Assembly: GCA_037039925.1 (NCBI GenBank)
Contig: JAXRKP010001173.1
Location: 58,501-122,500, forward strand
Reading direction: 5' to 3'
Origin: Doris montereyensis
Lineage: Eukaryota; Mollusca; Gastropoda; Nudibranchia; Dorididae
DNA: 64,000 nt
The position numbers and the translations under genes were made by a program. Below, in pieces: positions 38,894-51,900 of the stretch. Under the pieces are notes generated by a model. It searched no databases. It saw nothing but the letters and a program-made list of their open reading frames with translations, and was not told where the DNA came from. The first letter of the stretch is position 1. Each line of letters begins with the position of its first letter.

Positions 38894-41585
38894 CTGGGCA
38901 GTGGACAGGTAAGCACCTGTATGGGAATTAGGCGGTCCCGCCCTCCACGAGTCTCCTGCTGCATTTGCAGGCGGATCTTGGCTGATCAAGGCTAAGGGAG
39001 TTAACCATGACAAACAACAAGCTTCTGCTTTGCATATTGGTCTTGGTTAACCGAACGCTAAGAGAGTTAACATGACAGAAAATAACAACCTGCTGCCCTG
39101 CATACTGGTTTTGGGCAACCAAACGCAAAGGGGGTTAATCCTGACAGAAAATAACAAAGCCAGGTGGGGGTTTCAGGGGTGGCAGCCCCACTATCTTCCT
39201 GGGTACAGTGGGCTAATCCCCTGCTTATCCAAAACAAACTGATTCAAAGTATTAATTATGATGATATACCTGGATTGAACTTTCGAAGACAACTCTGGAA
39301 AAGAATACGGGCTATGATTTTTGGAACATGGACTGTTAGGGCAATAAATGGAAAAGAGTTAGAATTAGCTGAGGAAATGGAAAAATTCAAAGTAGACATT
39401 TTGGCCATTACAGAAACAAAGAAAGAAGGACAAGTAAAGGAAAAGGTAGCACCAAATCATACTTTAATCTTCTCAGGAGTAGATGTCAAAGATGGAGCTA
39501 GAGCAGGAGTAGGCCTCCTAATGCATAAATATTAAAAGGCATGAAAAGCTACTAGAAAGTTGGAAATTTATAATTAGAGGTAAATATTAAACCAAAAAGA
39601 AGAGAAATTAAATTATTAATAGCTTATGAACCAAACGAAGATGTCACAAAAGAAGAAATAGATATCTTCGAAAACAATTTACAAATAGCTGCAGAGAATC
39701 TCAAACCCAAACAGGAACTAATGGTTTTAGAAGATTTAAACTCTAGAGTAGGCAACAATGTAGAAACAACAGGATGAGTAATAATAATAGGTAAAGAAGG
39801 AGAGGAAATAACTTTTCACAAAGATATCCACAAATATTAAAGAGTAAATGAAGACATGTGAAAAGTCAATGATAGAGACTACATAATAGCAGCTCCCTTG
39901 TTTACAGTACATTGGCTACAAGAGTAAACAGGAGCTGAAATATTTAGTGATCATCACCTAGTGATTGTGGCTACAAGAGTAAACAGGAGCTGAAATATTT
40001 AGTGATCATCACCTAGTGATTGTCAAAATGAGATTATTAACTGAAGAATACAAACAGAAAAGGAAAGAGAAGAAAGCTACTAAACTCAAAATAGAAAAAA
40101 ACTAAACAAACTAATAGTAAAACAGATATACTAATCTAGGATAAAAAGATTTATCAGCGAAAGACAGATGGATCTGAATGATAGTACAATAGAAGAAAAG
40201 TGGCAAATGTATAAAGAAACACTCTTCAGTTGTACTGAAGAGGTCCGTAGGAAACAAATTAAAGGAGATAGGAAAAGAACAGCATGGTGAAATGAGAATG
40301 TCAAGACTAAGATCAAAGAAAAGAAGGATGCCTGGAAGAAATACTTGCAAACAAAGAGACCAGAGGATAGGATAGATTACGTGAGTAAAAGAGCTATCGC
40401 CAAAGAGGAAGTGAGGAAAGCAAAACAGGAACAGTGGGAAGAGTTTGGACAGACTTCAAGTAAGCTATCAAGGAAATCAAAAACTGTTCTGTGGAGCAAT
40501 GACGAGCATGAGAAAGACCAAAGCATGCCCTATACGACACATTAAGAACGCCAAATGAGAGATAATGAAAGAAGACAGCGAAATCATGGAAGTGTGGGGG
40601 AAATATTTTCAACAATTGCATAATCCATCCCAGATTATAGAAAACAAAGAGTACAAGTCAATTAGTAAGAGTTACAAGTAATCCAGATGAGACAGATGAA
40701 GATGTAGATATCTCAATGGAAGAACTACAAACAGCTATAAGAAAAGTAAATTTAGGAAAGGCCACAAGAGCAGATCAAGTTTATGCAGAAATGATTAAAA
40801 ACCAAGGGAGAGAGGCAAACACACCACTATATACAATATGTCAACAAGCATGGAATTCAAAACAGGTGCCAAACAACTGGAAAATAGGGAACGGTAGTAC
40901 CAATAGACAAGAAAGGATCAACTATGGAATGCTCAAACTATAGAGGGATAGCACTACTTAGCGTACCAGGAAAAGTGTATGCCAGGATACTGGAAATGAA
41001 ACTACCGAAAGGAGTAGAGGATCAGATTGAAAAAACACCAGAGCGGTGTGCAAGAACATATATTTACAATTAGAAAAATAATACAAAAACTTCCTTGAGG
41101 AGAGAAACATTGACTTGCATCTGTGTTTTATTGTTTATTGTCCAACTCTCCTCTATGGCAGTGAAACCTGGACCTTAGACATTAGAGAATACCGTAGAGT
41201 ACAAACAGCTAAAATGAAACATCTAAGAAGAGTAGTAGGGGAAACTAAGAGACAAAATCAAAAACACAACAATAAGAGATCAAACCAAAGCAGATGGCAT
41301 AACAACTAAGATAGAAATAAATCAACAGAGATGGTTTGGGCATGTAAACAGAATGAATAACAATAGAATAGATAAATCCGTATACAGTGCTAAAGCCCAA
41401 GATAAAAGACCAAAAGGCAGACCTCGAAGAACGTGGGACGAAGATATAAAAGAGGCGAAGAAATGTAACTTTCACGGCAGGAAACAGAAAATGTCAGGAC
41501 TGGGCAGCCTGAAGAGAAATCATTTCGGGCATCTAAACCCATACAGCGGAAGGTAGAAAGGGAGTTGATAAAGAAAGAAAGAAAG
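38894..41585 (+). mobile_element. LINE-A copy 2, both ends present, RT core deleted
   Basis: The 5' end (GGGCAGTGGACAGGTAAGCA) coincides with that of copy 3, and the tail is AAAGAAAGAAAG. The copy is flanked by ACACTTTTCCAT (38,882-38,893) and ACACTTTCCCAT (41,586-41,597), a target-site duplication with one mismatch. The 5' UTR holds about three 66-bp units (38,970-39,165). The endonuclease starts FGTWTVRAINGKELE and DILAITETKKEGQ (39,164-39,535), with LEDLNSRVG and FSDHHLVI further on. RT block 0-1 (MEELQTAIRKVNLGKA) is present, but the text jumps at about 41,130 from the HLCFI word to YCPTLLYGSETW, removing the FADD catalytic core. Confidence 0.92.
39900..40025 (+). repeat. Local direct duplication inside LINE-A copy 2
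   Basis: GGCTACAAGAGTAAACAGGA followed by GCTGAAATATTTAGTGATCATCAC...GTGATTGT occurs twice in a row, duplicating the endonuclease SDHH-encoding region. Copies 1 and 3 do not show this. Confidence 0.9.
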
Positions 41586-41879
41586 ACACTTTCCCATGAC
41601 CTGCGATGCTAGATCTAGTTGCTGCTGATGTAATCATATTCACTATTTTCTATTCTGTTTTGTCAATAACTGTTCTAATTCTTGGCCGCCACACCCAGTT
41701 TTCATTCTTTTGGTTGTGCTGTCAGTTTCTGACCTTTCCCTCACTCTTCGTTGTATTCATTCCACACCCACCTGCCTGTCCCCACCTATTTTGATATTTA
41801 ATTTTCTATTAATATTTTTTCCTGTCGAGCTTGTTGTTATTTCTACCTTAGTGTTTTCTGTGTCTCTGCCTCTACCCCG

Positions 41880-42445
<566 letters not shown>

Positions 42446-42664
42446 ATATTCTAACTTAATTAGTCGTTCTTCATGTCCTGAAATTCAACTTTCCTTTCTT
42501 TGTCATCTAGAATCGATTGAGAAACGTCAAGAATAAGAGCATTCAGGCTAAGACCAGATTTGAACGTCCTGATTCATGTTCTTTCACGTGATCTCAGCAC
42601 TAGAAGCAACAACAATAAAATCAACGACATCAACAGCAGAACAACTGCATCATACTATTTTATT

Positions 42665-43020
42665 TATTATTATTTATTTTTTAAATTGTTACCCACATCC
42701 ACAACTAACGTTATCTCGAGAGTTTTGATAGGAATTTATAATGTTGACCCGGCTGCCTTGTAAACAGCCAAGGATCTTTAAAATGCACAAAATAGTTTGT
42801 GATATGCATACCGGACATTTTTTTATCATTCGTCTCCGTTAGGACTAGGTTGTGTTGATTTACCTACCTGGATCAGGAGATGGGGAAAGGGGGGGGTAGG
42901 CATTACTCCAAACAAAAACAACTGAAGAAAACTTTTAATCCTGCCGGGGCTTGAACCCACGACCTGTTGGTTGAGAGGCCGATACCTTACGTCTCTCTGG
43001 ATCACCGAGCAACCTCTTAC
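42665..43020 (-). mobile_element. SINE-B, near full-length, minus strand
   Basis: On the minus strand the head reads TCGGTGATCCAGAGAGACGT, GGCCTCTCAACC and GTGGGTTCAAGCCCCGG (box B-like). A body follows with TTTTAAAGATCCTTGGCTGT and a 3' end GATAACGTTAGTTGTGGATG TGGGT. Other copies: 46,196-46,533 (plus) and 56,035-56,168 (minus, shortened); tail fragments lie at about 10,205-10,255 and 11,515-11,550. Confidence 0.85.
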
Positions 43021-43069
43021 ATCATAACCCCAACAAACAGAAGAAGATCCTGCAGATGGAAAACAACGA

Positions 43070-45570
43070 TATAAACTAGCTGGTGTAAGGGACCCGTGTA
43101 GTATAATATATTAACCCGAGGCCTAAATGTTATAAACTAGCTGGTGTAAGGGACACTTGACGTATAATATATTAACCACAGGGCTAAAGATAATAAACTA
43201 GCTGGTGTACGGGACACTTGACGTATAATATATTAACCACAGGCCTAAAGATAATAAACTAGCTGGTGTAAGGGACACTTGACGTATAATATTTTAACCA
43301 CAGGCCTAAAGATAATAAACTAGCTGGTGTAAGGGACATGTGGCGTATAATATATTAACCACAGGCCTAAAGATAATAAACTAGCTGGTGTAAGGGACAT
43401 GTGGCGTATAATATATTAACCACAGGCCTAAAGATAATAAACTAGCTGGTGTAAGGGACACTTGGCGTATAATTAACCCCAGGCCTAAAGGATGTAAACT
43501 AGCTGGTGTAAGGGACATGCGGCGTATAATATATTAACCCCAGGCCTGAAGATAATAAACTAGCTGGTGTAAAGGACACGTGCCGTATAATGTATTATCC
43601 CCAGGTCTAAAGGTTATAAACTACCTGGTGTAAGGGACACGTGTCGTATGATATATCAACCCAAGGCCTAAAGGTTATAAACTAGCTGGTGTTAGGGACA
43701 AGTGTCGTATAATTTATTAATCCCAGGTCTAAAGGTTATAAACTACCTGGTGTAAGGGACACGTGTCGTATAATATATTAATCCCAGGCATGAAGGTTAT
43801 AAACTAGCTGGAGTAAAGGGACACGTGTTGTATAATTTATTAATCCCAGGCCTAAAGGTTATAAACTACCTGGTGTAAGGCACACGTGTTGTATAATTTA
43901 TTAATCCCAGGCCTAAAGGTTATAAACTACCTGGTGTAAGGCACACGTGTTGTATAATTTATTAATCCCAGGCCTAAAGGTTATAAACTACCTGGTGTAA
44001 GCACACGTGTTGTATAATTTATTAATCCCAGGCCTAAAGGTTATAAACTACCTGGTTTAAGGGACACGTGTTGTATAATTTATTAATCCCAGGCCTAAAG
44101 GTTATAAACTACCTGGTGTAAGGCACACGTGTTGTATAATTTATTAATCCCAGGCCTAAAGGTTATAAACTACCTGGTGTAAGGCACACGTGTTGTATAA
44201 TTTATTAATCCCAGGCCTAAAGGTTATAAACTACCTGGTTTAAGGGACACGTGTCGTATCATATATTGGCCTCAGGCCTAAAGGTTATAAACTACCTGGT
44301 GTAAGGGACACGTGTCGTGTAATATATTAACCCCAGACCTGAAGGTTATAAACTAGCTGGTATTAGGGACATGTGTCGTATCATATATCAACACCAGGCT
44401 AAAAAAAGGTTGAACACAAACTAGCTGATCAAAAGAAGTAAACTAGCTGGTGTAATAGACACGTTGTGTAATATATGAACACCAGGCCTAAAGGTTATAA
44501 ACTAGCTGGTGTAAAGGACACGTGTCGTATAATATATAAACACCAGGCCTAAAGCTTATAAACTAACTGATGTAAGAGACACGTGTCGCATAATATATTA
44601 ACCCCAGGCTTAAAAGGTTATAGACTAGTTAGTGTAGGGACACATGTCGTATCATATATTTATCTCGTCTAGGTCTAAAGGTTATAAACTAGCTGGTGTC
44701 AGGGGCCCTGTCGTATAATATATTAAACCCAGGTCTAAAGGTTATGAACTAGCTGGTATAAGGGACATGTGTCGTGTAATATATTAAACCCAGGTCTAAA
44801 GGTTATGAACTAGCTGGTATAAGGGACATGTGTCGTATCATATATCAACACCAGGCTTTAAGGTTATAAACTAGCTGGTGTAATAGACACGTGTTGTGTA
44901 ATATATGAACACCAGGCCTAAAGCTTATAAACTAATTGATGTAAGAGACACGTGTCATATTATAGATATATGAACACCATTCGTAACATTAATTATCTCA
45001 ACATTCATATTAATATTATAAACTAACTGATGTAAGAGACACGTGTCGCATAATATATTAACCCCAGGCTTAAAAGGTTATAGACTAGTTAGTGTAAGAG
45101 ACCCGTGTCGTATAATATATTAAAAGGCTTAAGGTTATAAACTAGTTAGTGTAAGAGACACGTGTCGTATAATATATTAACCCCAGGCTTAAAGGTTATA
45201 AACTAGTTAGTGTAAGAGACCCGTGTCGTATAATATATTAAATATTAACCCCAGGCTTAAAGGTTATAAACTAGTTAGTGTAAGAGACACGTGTCGTATA
45301 ATATATTAATCCAGGTCTAAAGGTTATAAACTAGCTGGTATAAGGGACATGTGTCGTATAATATATAAACACCAGGCCTAAAGGTTATAGACTAACTTAT
45401 GTAAGAGACACGTGTCGTATAATATATTAATCCCAGGTCTAAAGATTATAAACTAGCTGGTATAAGGGACATGTGTCGTATCATATATAAACACCAGGCC
45501 TAAACTTATAAACTAACTGGATGTAAGGGACACATGTCGTATAATATATAAACACCAGGTCTAAAAAGAT
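43070..45570. repeat. 61-bp satellite array, about 41 units
   Basis: Unit begins ATAAACTAGCTGGTGTAAGG, continues GACACGTGTCGTATAATATA, and ends TTAACCCCAGGCCTAAAGGTT. Successive starts are 61 bp apart in the left part; some units carry short indels. GACACGTGTC is a perfect 10-bp palindrome containing a CACGTG E-box. The left units have CACTTGAC or CATGTGGC instead, and the palindrome becomes frequent after about 43,560. Confidence 0.96.
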
Positions 45571-45639
45571 TATTGTTATCATCTTGTCGTATATAAATAA
45601 TAATGCTTTGATAGAACTAGCTGAATGAATGTATATATG

Positions 45640-45960
45640 CCTTTGTATGTATGTATGTATGTATGTATGTATGTATGTTTGTATGTATGTATGTATGTAT
45701 GTATGTATGTATGTATGTATGTTTATGTACATATGTATGTATGTATGTATTTTTGTATGTATGTATGTATGTATGTATGTATGTATGTATGTATGTATGT
45801 ATGTATGTATGTCTCATGTATTTATGTATGTATGTATGAATATGTATGTATGTGTTATTATGTATGTTTGTATGTATGTATATGTATGTTTGTATATATG
45901 TATATATGTATGTATGGATGGATGGATGGATGGATGAATATCATGTGTATGGATGGATGG
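45640..45960. repeat. (ATGT)n microsatellite passing into (ATGG)n
   Basis: Long ATGT array with a few interruptions, ending in GGATGGATGG. Frames reading MYVC repeats are repeat artefacts. Confidence 0.97.
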
Positions 45961-46195
45961 GTGAATTTACCTACGTAATTATGCTTAATGATGTGTCTAA
46001 TCCCTACAGTACTACGTATAAAACAGTACTTTACAAGTCAACCGTATGCGTTGGCACCTAAGCCACCTTACTCATATTGATGCTCTGGTCGGCACACATT
46101 CCATACATACATGCCATGCACTTTTACGCGCCGAAGCATCTGACACTGATATAACGTATGTGTACATAGGAGTAATAGCCATTTTGCTCTTGCTA

Positions 46196-46533
46196 CTATA
46201 TGGGAGTCTCCATGATCCAGAGGCAAGGTCTCGGCCTCTCAGCCAAAAGGTTGTGGGTTGACTCCCCTCCTACCCCCAGTTTTGTTTCCAATACCCCCCC
46301 CCGCTGCCACACACACACACACGGTCGGTCCAGGTCGGGGGATCGACAACTTGTCCCATCAGAAATGAACGATAAAAAGGAGGCCCTTGAGCAAAGTACG
46401 ATTCCTTGTACACGTTAAAGATCCCGTGGGTGTTTACAGTTTACAGTACATTCCTGACAAATACAAAAACAAAGATCCTACCAATATCCCCGAGTTCATC
46501 ATTTTTTTTATGAATGTGGGTAAGAATCAAGCG
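46196..46533 (+). mobile_element. SINE-B, plus strand
   Basis: The head GTCTCCATGATCCAGAGGCA, GGTCTCGGCCTCTCAGCC and GTTGTGGGTTGACTCCCC gives a tRNA-like box A/box B arrangement. A (CA)n stretch follows, then GTTAAAGATCCCGTGGGTGT and an end near GAATGTGGGTAAG. It sits against the LINE RNase H remnant. Confidence 0.8.
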
Positions 46534-46534
46534 A

Positions 46535-47095
46535 AATCAAAGTCCCGTCCATCAATAATATGGAAGTAATGGTAGATTGTAAATATTTCAAAACAGTATC
46601 TACTTGTGCTGGCATGCAGGTTAGATATTTGCCTTGTAGGGAGGGAGGTTTCGGGTTTTCTCCTTCTTCTTTGTCGATCTTTCTGCCAGCGGGTCGGATC
46701 AGGATGTGGATTGTCTCCATGAATTGCACAATCCTTTGCAGACTCTCGGTAGGGCTGTAGAGCTTTTTCTTCCAGCCGTGCCTCTCCCGGCCATATGGCT
46801 GTTCTATCTGATGTGTGGAGTCGACACTGCTGGAGAATATGTTCAGTGTTCTGGTGGGGCGCTCCACGCTCACACCTATCCGATTCCCCCAACTTTCTGA
46901 TAGCGATACATATGTTGATGGAGACGGTTGTGCCCAGTCCTGAGTCTGAATAATGTGACCTGGGACTTTCTGTCAAGTTGGTGTATGTGATGTTTGGGGT
47001 TATAGCTGCCATGATTTTCTCCCCATTGGTTGCAGACCGCTGCCTTGATGATTGTCTTCTCTTCCTCGAAGGTCAATGGCAGAGACTCCTGTGGC
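46535..47095 (-). mobile_element. LINE remnant with RNase H C-terminal region
   Basis: On the minus strand frames read FEEEKTIIKAAVCNQWG, then QVTLFRLRTGHNRLHQHMYR, then ERGAPHQNTEHILQQC and RTAIWPGEARLEEK. The FRLRTGH and TEHILQ.C...WP words are typical of the C-terminal end of LINE polyproteins that carry an RNase H domain (I-like group). Frames switch at about 46,900 and 46,770, so it is dead and 5'-truncated. Confidence 0.75.
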
Positions 47096-47150
47096 GTTCG
47101 GGTTTGAATCTACGTATAAATGAAACAAATATTTTTCTTTATCTGTAATA

Positions 47151-47909
47151 CAGTAGTCACCTGCTAAGTGCACGCCACCCAAAGGCAAGGTCCCCTAAGT
47201 GCACGGTAATTGCGCGAAACAGTGTTGTTTCTATTTAAACTTACCCCTCTAAATGCACAGACGCTGAGAATAGACTCTGTCAAACCGTATAGAAGAAAAT
47301 CCATAAAGGCCACGGGAACGGAGCTTATCCCGGTTTCTATATGGCATGAACCGGAACAGTGATAATAATCATCTCCTGGACAGGACGCCAGTCTGACGTA
47401 GGTTTTTACTGTCAAGCTAGTGTTTGTACCCTGTTCCACTTGGGTCGAGTCCGAAAATTGAGTGTTAAATGAAACCCAACGTCAGACCTAGCTTTGTTAG
47501 AATTCAAACCCGGGTCTTTATGATCCACATCCAACGCCTAACCACTCGACCACCGATGGTCCAAATATGCGTACCAAATATTTGCTAACAATTTAATCTC
47601 AACAGCAGCATTTAATAAATAATACAATAAACATGTATAGACACACCCTCGCACACAGATACACACACACACACACTCACACACACATACACCCACATAC
47701 ACGCGGAGAGACATATACATAGAGTTCACGGAACATGCGCATGCGCAGAAATAGTGCTTTTGGTCTAATGGGGAGATTATTTTTTTCATTGTCCTCAACA
47801 GATGTCGCTAAATTACATCGACATAAGTGAATCCGCCAAAGTGCACGGTCTGCCTAAATGCACAGTTTTCTTGTCTCTCAACGACCGTGGAATTAGAAGG
47901 AGACTACTG
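47151..47909. mobile_element. TIR DNA element, copy 2, interrupted by SINE-A
   Basis: Ends CAGTAGTCACCTGCTAAGTG and GAATTAGAAGGAGACTACTG are inverted. TA precedes the left end, but CA follows the right end where TA would be expected. Subterminal CTAAGTGCACGG, AAAGTGCACGG and CTAAATGCACAG repeats flank the TIRs on both sides, as CTAAATGCCC does in copy 1. A SINE-A copy (47,290-47,560) is nested inside. No transposase frame. Confidence 0.75.
47290..47560 (-). mobile_element. SINE-A, full-length, with class II tRNA-like head
   Basis: On the minus strand the head reads TGGTCGAGTGGTTAGGCGTT and, after a spacer, ACCCGGGTTTGAATTCTAAC. These resemble box A and box B of a Ser/Leu-type tRNA. The body follows: GGTCTGACGTTGGGTTTC, CAAACACTAGCTTGACAGTA, GTCCAGGAGATGATTATTAT, and a 3' end in TGGCCTTTATGG. 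This copy best shows the tRNA origin of the family. Confidence 0.88.
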
Positions 47910-48039
47910 CATCATGCCTTTGTTTGAGCATTCCCCTCTCTTATCTAGATTGGAAGAATCAAACAAGACGTACATCGTATTTACTAAATAAAGGACCAAC
48001 ATAGCACATGAAGTGTTTTAAGGGTGTTTTTCCATGACG

Positions 48040-48949
48040 CCTGTCGTCTGTTTGCATTTGTACGTAATACATATGTCTGACGCATTTTGCCTGTTTCCAT
48101 TTGTACGTAACACGTATGTCTGATGTATATTGCCTGTTTCCATTTGTACGTAACACGTATGTCTGATGTATATTGCCTGTTTCCATTTTGTACGTAACAC
48201 ATATGTCTGATGTATATTGCCTGTTTCCATTTGTACGTAACACGTATGTCTGCTGTATATTGCCTGTTTCCATTTGTACGTAACACGTATGTCTCATGTA
48301 TATTGCCTGTTTCCATTTGTACGTAATACGTATGCCATATGCATATTTCCTGTTTCCATTTGTACGTAACACGTATGTCTGATGTATATTGCCTGTTTCC
48401 ATTTGTACGTAACATGTATGTCTGATGTATATTGCCTGTTTCCATTTGTACGTAACACGTATGTCTGATGTATATTGCCTGTTTCCATTTGTACGTAACA
48501 CGTATGTCTGATGTATATTGCCTGTTTCCATTTGTACGTAACACATATGTCTGATGTATATTGCCTGAGTCCGTTTGTGCGTAATATGTATGTCTGATGT
48601 ATATTGCCTGTTTCCATTTGTACGTAATACGTATGCCATATGCATATTTCCTGTTTCCATTTGTACGTAATACGTATGCCATATGCATATTTCCTGTTTC
48701 CATTGATACGTAATACGTATGTCTGATGTTTATTGCCTGTTTCCATTTGTATGTAACACATATGTTTGATGTGTATTGTGCCTGTTTCTGATGCACAGTA
48801 ACACATATGTTTGATGCATATTGCCTGTTTCCATTTGTACATAATACATATGTCTGATGCATATTGCCTGTTTCCATTTGTATGTAATACATATGTCTGA
48901 TGCCTGTTTCCTGTTTCCATTTATATGTCATACGTATGTCTGATGCCTA
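48040..48949 (-). repeat. 43-bp minisatellite, left array (about 21 units)
   Basis: Unit GTCTGATGTATATTGCCTGT, TTCCATTTGTACGTAACACG TAT (43 bp). None of the minus-strand frames of the unit contains a stop, so three long minus frames exist, each translating into the same 43-residue cycle shifted by one third. There is no start context, splice signal or codon constraint visible. It is the same family as 52,221-55,245. Confidence 0.96.
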
Positions 48950-48961
48950 TTGCCTGTTTCC
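48950..48961. repeat. Target-site duplication of LINE-A copy 3, left
   Basis: TTGCCTGTTTCC matches TTGCCTGTATCC at 52,221-52,232 with one mismatch. Because the word is part of the 43-bp unit, it could also reflect array sequence, but its placement at both LINE termini fits an insertion duplication. Confidence 0.7.
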
Positions 48962-51900
48962 TTTCTTTCTTTCTTTATCAGTTCCCATTCTACCTTTTGG
49001 TGTATGGGTTCAGATGCCTGAGATGATCTTTCTCCAAGATGCCCTGTCCTGGCGTCTTCTTTTCCTTCAAAAAGTTAAATTTCTATGTTTCAATGCCTCT
49101 TTTATATCTTCTTCCCACTCTCTCCGAGGTCTGCCTTTTGGTCTTTTACGTTAGGACTGTATACTGATTTGGCTATTCTATTGTCATTCATTCTGTTTAC
49201 AAGCCTAAACCATCTCAATTGATTTGTTTCTATCTTAGTTTTTATGCTATCTGCTTTGGTTTGATCTCTTATTGTTGTGTTTCTGATTTTGTCTCTTTTA
49301 GTTTTTCCTACTATTCTTCTTAGATATTTCATTTCAGCTGCCTGTACTCTACTGTATTCTCTACTGTCTAAAGTTTCGCGGCCATAGAGGAGAGTAGGAC
49401 AATAAACTGTATTGTATACTGCCATTTTGGTTTTTGTTGACAATTCTTGCTTACCTACAAATGCCTTTCCTAGATGGTTATATATTGCACTTGCCTTTTG
49501 GATTCTCTCGCTGATTTCTTCTCTTAGTTTTCCCTCTGAGTTAATCATTACTCTAGGTAATTGTAGCTTCGAATTTGTTCTAAATACTCCCTGCCCAATT
49601 TAAGGTTTTGTGTTTTAGCTTCCTAGTTACTAGCATTGTTTTAGTTTTCTTTGCATTTACTCTCATTCCTCTTTTATTTAGTTCATTGTTCATAATGTTG
49701 ATATTCGACTGAAAGTCACTTTCTGATTTTCCAAACACAACTAAATCATCGGCAAATGAAAGCATTGATACATTTACTGGTTTGAGCTTCCACATACCTA
49801 CATTCATTTTCTTCATTTTTGAGGATACTTTTGCGACTGAATCCATAAATGTGATAAACAAAAGAGGACTTAGGGTACAACCCTGTCTTACTCCTATATC
49901 TACATCAAATTCAGATATAGCTAATCGCACTGCTTGCAGATATGTTTCCAGCTAATCGCACTGCACATGTTAGTTTATTGTGAAGACATTTAATGGCTTC
50001 TTTCAAATTTTGCTCTACATTGTGTTCTTTTAAGGAATGCCATAGTTCGTCCCTCCTCACACTGTCAAATGCCTTTTCTAAGTCAATAAAACACAGGTGT
50101 AAGTCAATGTTTCTCTCAAGGAAATTTTCTATTATTTGTCTAATTGTAAATATGTAGTCTTGTACACTTCTTCCTGGTCTAAATCCACTCTGGTGCTCTT
50201 CATTCTGATCCTCTACTCTTTTCCTTAGTTTTATTTCCAGTATCCTGGCATATACTTTTCCTGGAACGCTAAGTAGTGCTATCCCTCTATAGTTTGAGCA
50301 TTCCATAGTTGATCCTTTATTATGTATTGGTACTACCGTTCTTTTTTCCAGTCGTCTGGCACCTGTTTGGACTTCCATGCTTGTTGGCATGTTGCATGTA
50401 ATAAGTTGTCTGCCTCTCTCCCTTGGCTTTTAATCATTTCTGGATAAACTTGATGTGCTCCTGGGGCTTTTCCTAACTTCACCTTTCTTATAGCTAGTTG
50501 GATTTCTTCCATTGATATATCTACATCTTCAGCTGTCTCATCTGGATTACTTATTACTCTTACTAATTGATCGTTACCCATTGTTTCATACGGTCTGGAG
50601 GGATTATGTAATTGTTGAAAATGCTTTCTCCATGTTTCCATGATTTCGCTGTCTTCTTTCATTATTTCTCCTTTGGCATTCTTAATTTGTCGTATTGGGC
50701 ATGCTTTAGTCTTTTTCATGCTTTTCATTTCCCCCAGAACAGCTTTTGATTTCCTTGATAGCTTTCTTGGAGTCTTTGTCCAAACTCTTCCCATTGTTCC
50801 TAATTTGCTTTCCTCACTTCCTCTTTGGCGATAGTTCTTTTATTCACGCAATCTAGCCTCTCCTCTGGTCTCTTTGTTTGCAAGTATTTCTTCCAGGCAT
50901 CCTTCTTTTCTTTGATCTTAGTCTTGACATTATTGCCACAATTATCATTTAATTTGTTTCCCTACCAATCAGTACAACTGTTCTTTTCTATTGTGCTATC
51001 ATTCACATCCATTGATAAATTTGATTGATAAACCTGTTTTACTACTGGTTTATTTAGTTCCTCTATTTTGAGTTTAGTACCTCTTCAGTACAACTTATTT
51101 CTGCTCCTTTGTTTACTCTTGCACCCAATGTACTGTGTTTCTTTATTCATCTGCCACTTTTCTTCTATTGGATGTCTTTATCATTCATTTTCATTCTTTC
51201 CATCATTTGTGTTTCACTGATAAATCTTTTTTTATCTCTAGATTGATAAATCTCCTAAACGCACTATTTTGAGTTTAGTAGTTTCGTCTCTTTTCCTTTT
51301 CCTTTTGTTTTTGGATTGAAGATTAAGTATTTCTGCACTCTTGCACCCAATGTACTGTAAAGGGAGTTGCTAACTATTAAATCGTTGACTTTTCGAAGAT
51401 ATCTTGTTCTTCATATTATTAGTTGCATTTGGAGAAGTTGTCTTCATTTGGTCCATAAGCTATTAATTAATGCTAGTTTTTCGACATTTTGGTTTAATAT
51501 TTAGTTTTTCGACTTTTTGGTTTAATATTTACCTCTTATAGCCGTGGGCTTATAGATTTCCAACTTTCTAGTAGTTTTTCATGCCTTGTATGCACTAGAA
51601 GGCCTACTCCGGCTTTAGCTCTATCTTTGACATCTACTCTTGAGAAGATTATAATATGATTCGGTCCTACATTTTCTATTCCTTGTACTTTTGTCTTTGT
51701 TTCTGTAATGGCCAAAATATCTACTTTGAATTTTTCTATTTCTTCAACTAATTCCAACTCTTTTCCATTTATTCCCCAATTGTTCCATGTTCCAAAAATC
51801 ACAGTCCGTGTTCGTTTCCAAGTTCGCCTTCCAAAGATCAAGCCGGTTATATTTCTTTTACTTCTCTGAATCAGGTTGTTTTGGATAAGCAGGGGGTAGC

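Noticed and set aside
45625..45978. MYVC-repeat frame
   Set aside because: ATGT tetranucleotide repeat artefact.
47959..48931. Minus-strand frames of 208-315 codons that look like a repetitive protein
   Set aside because: They are created by a 43-bp tandem repeat without stops in that orientation; three overlapping frames give the same peptide, and no start, splice or codon-bias evidence supports a gene.
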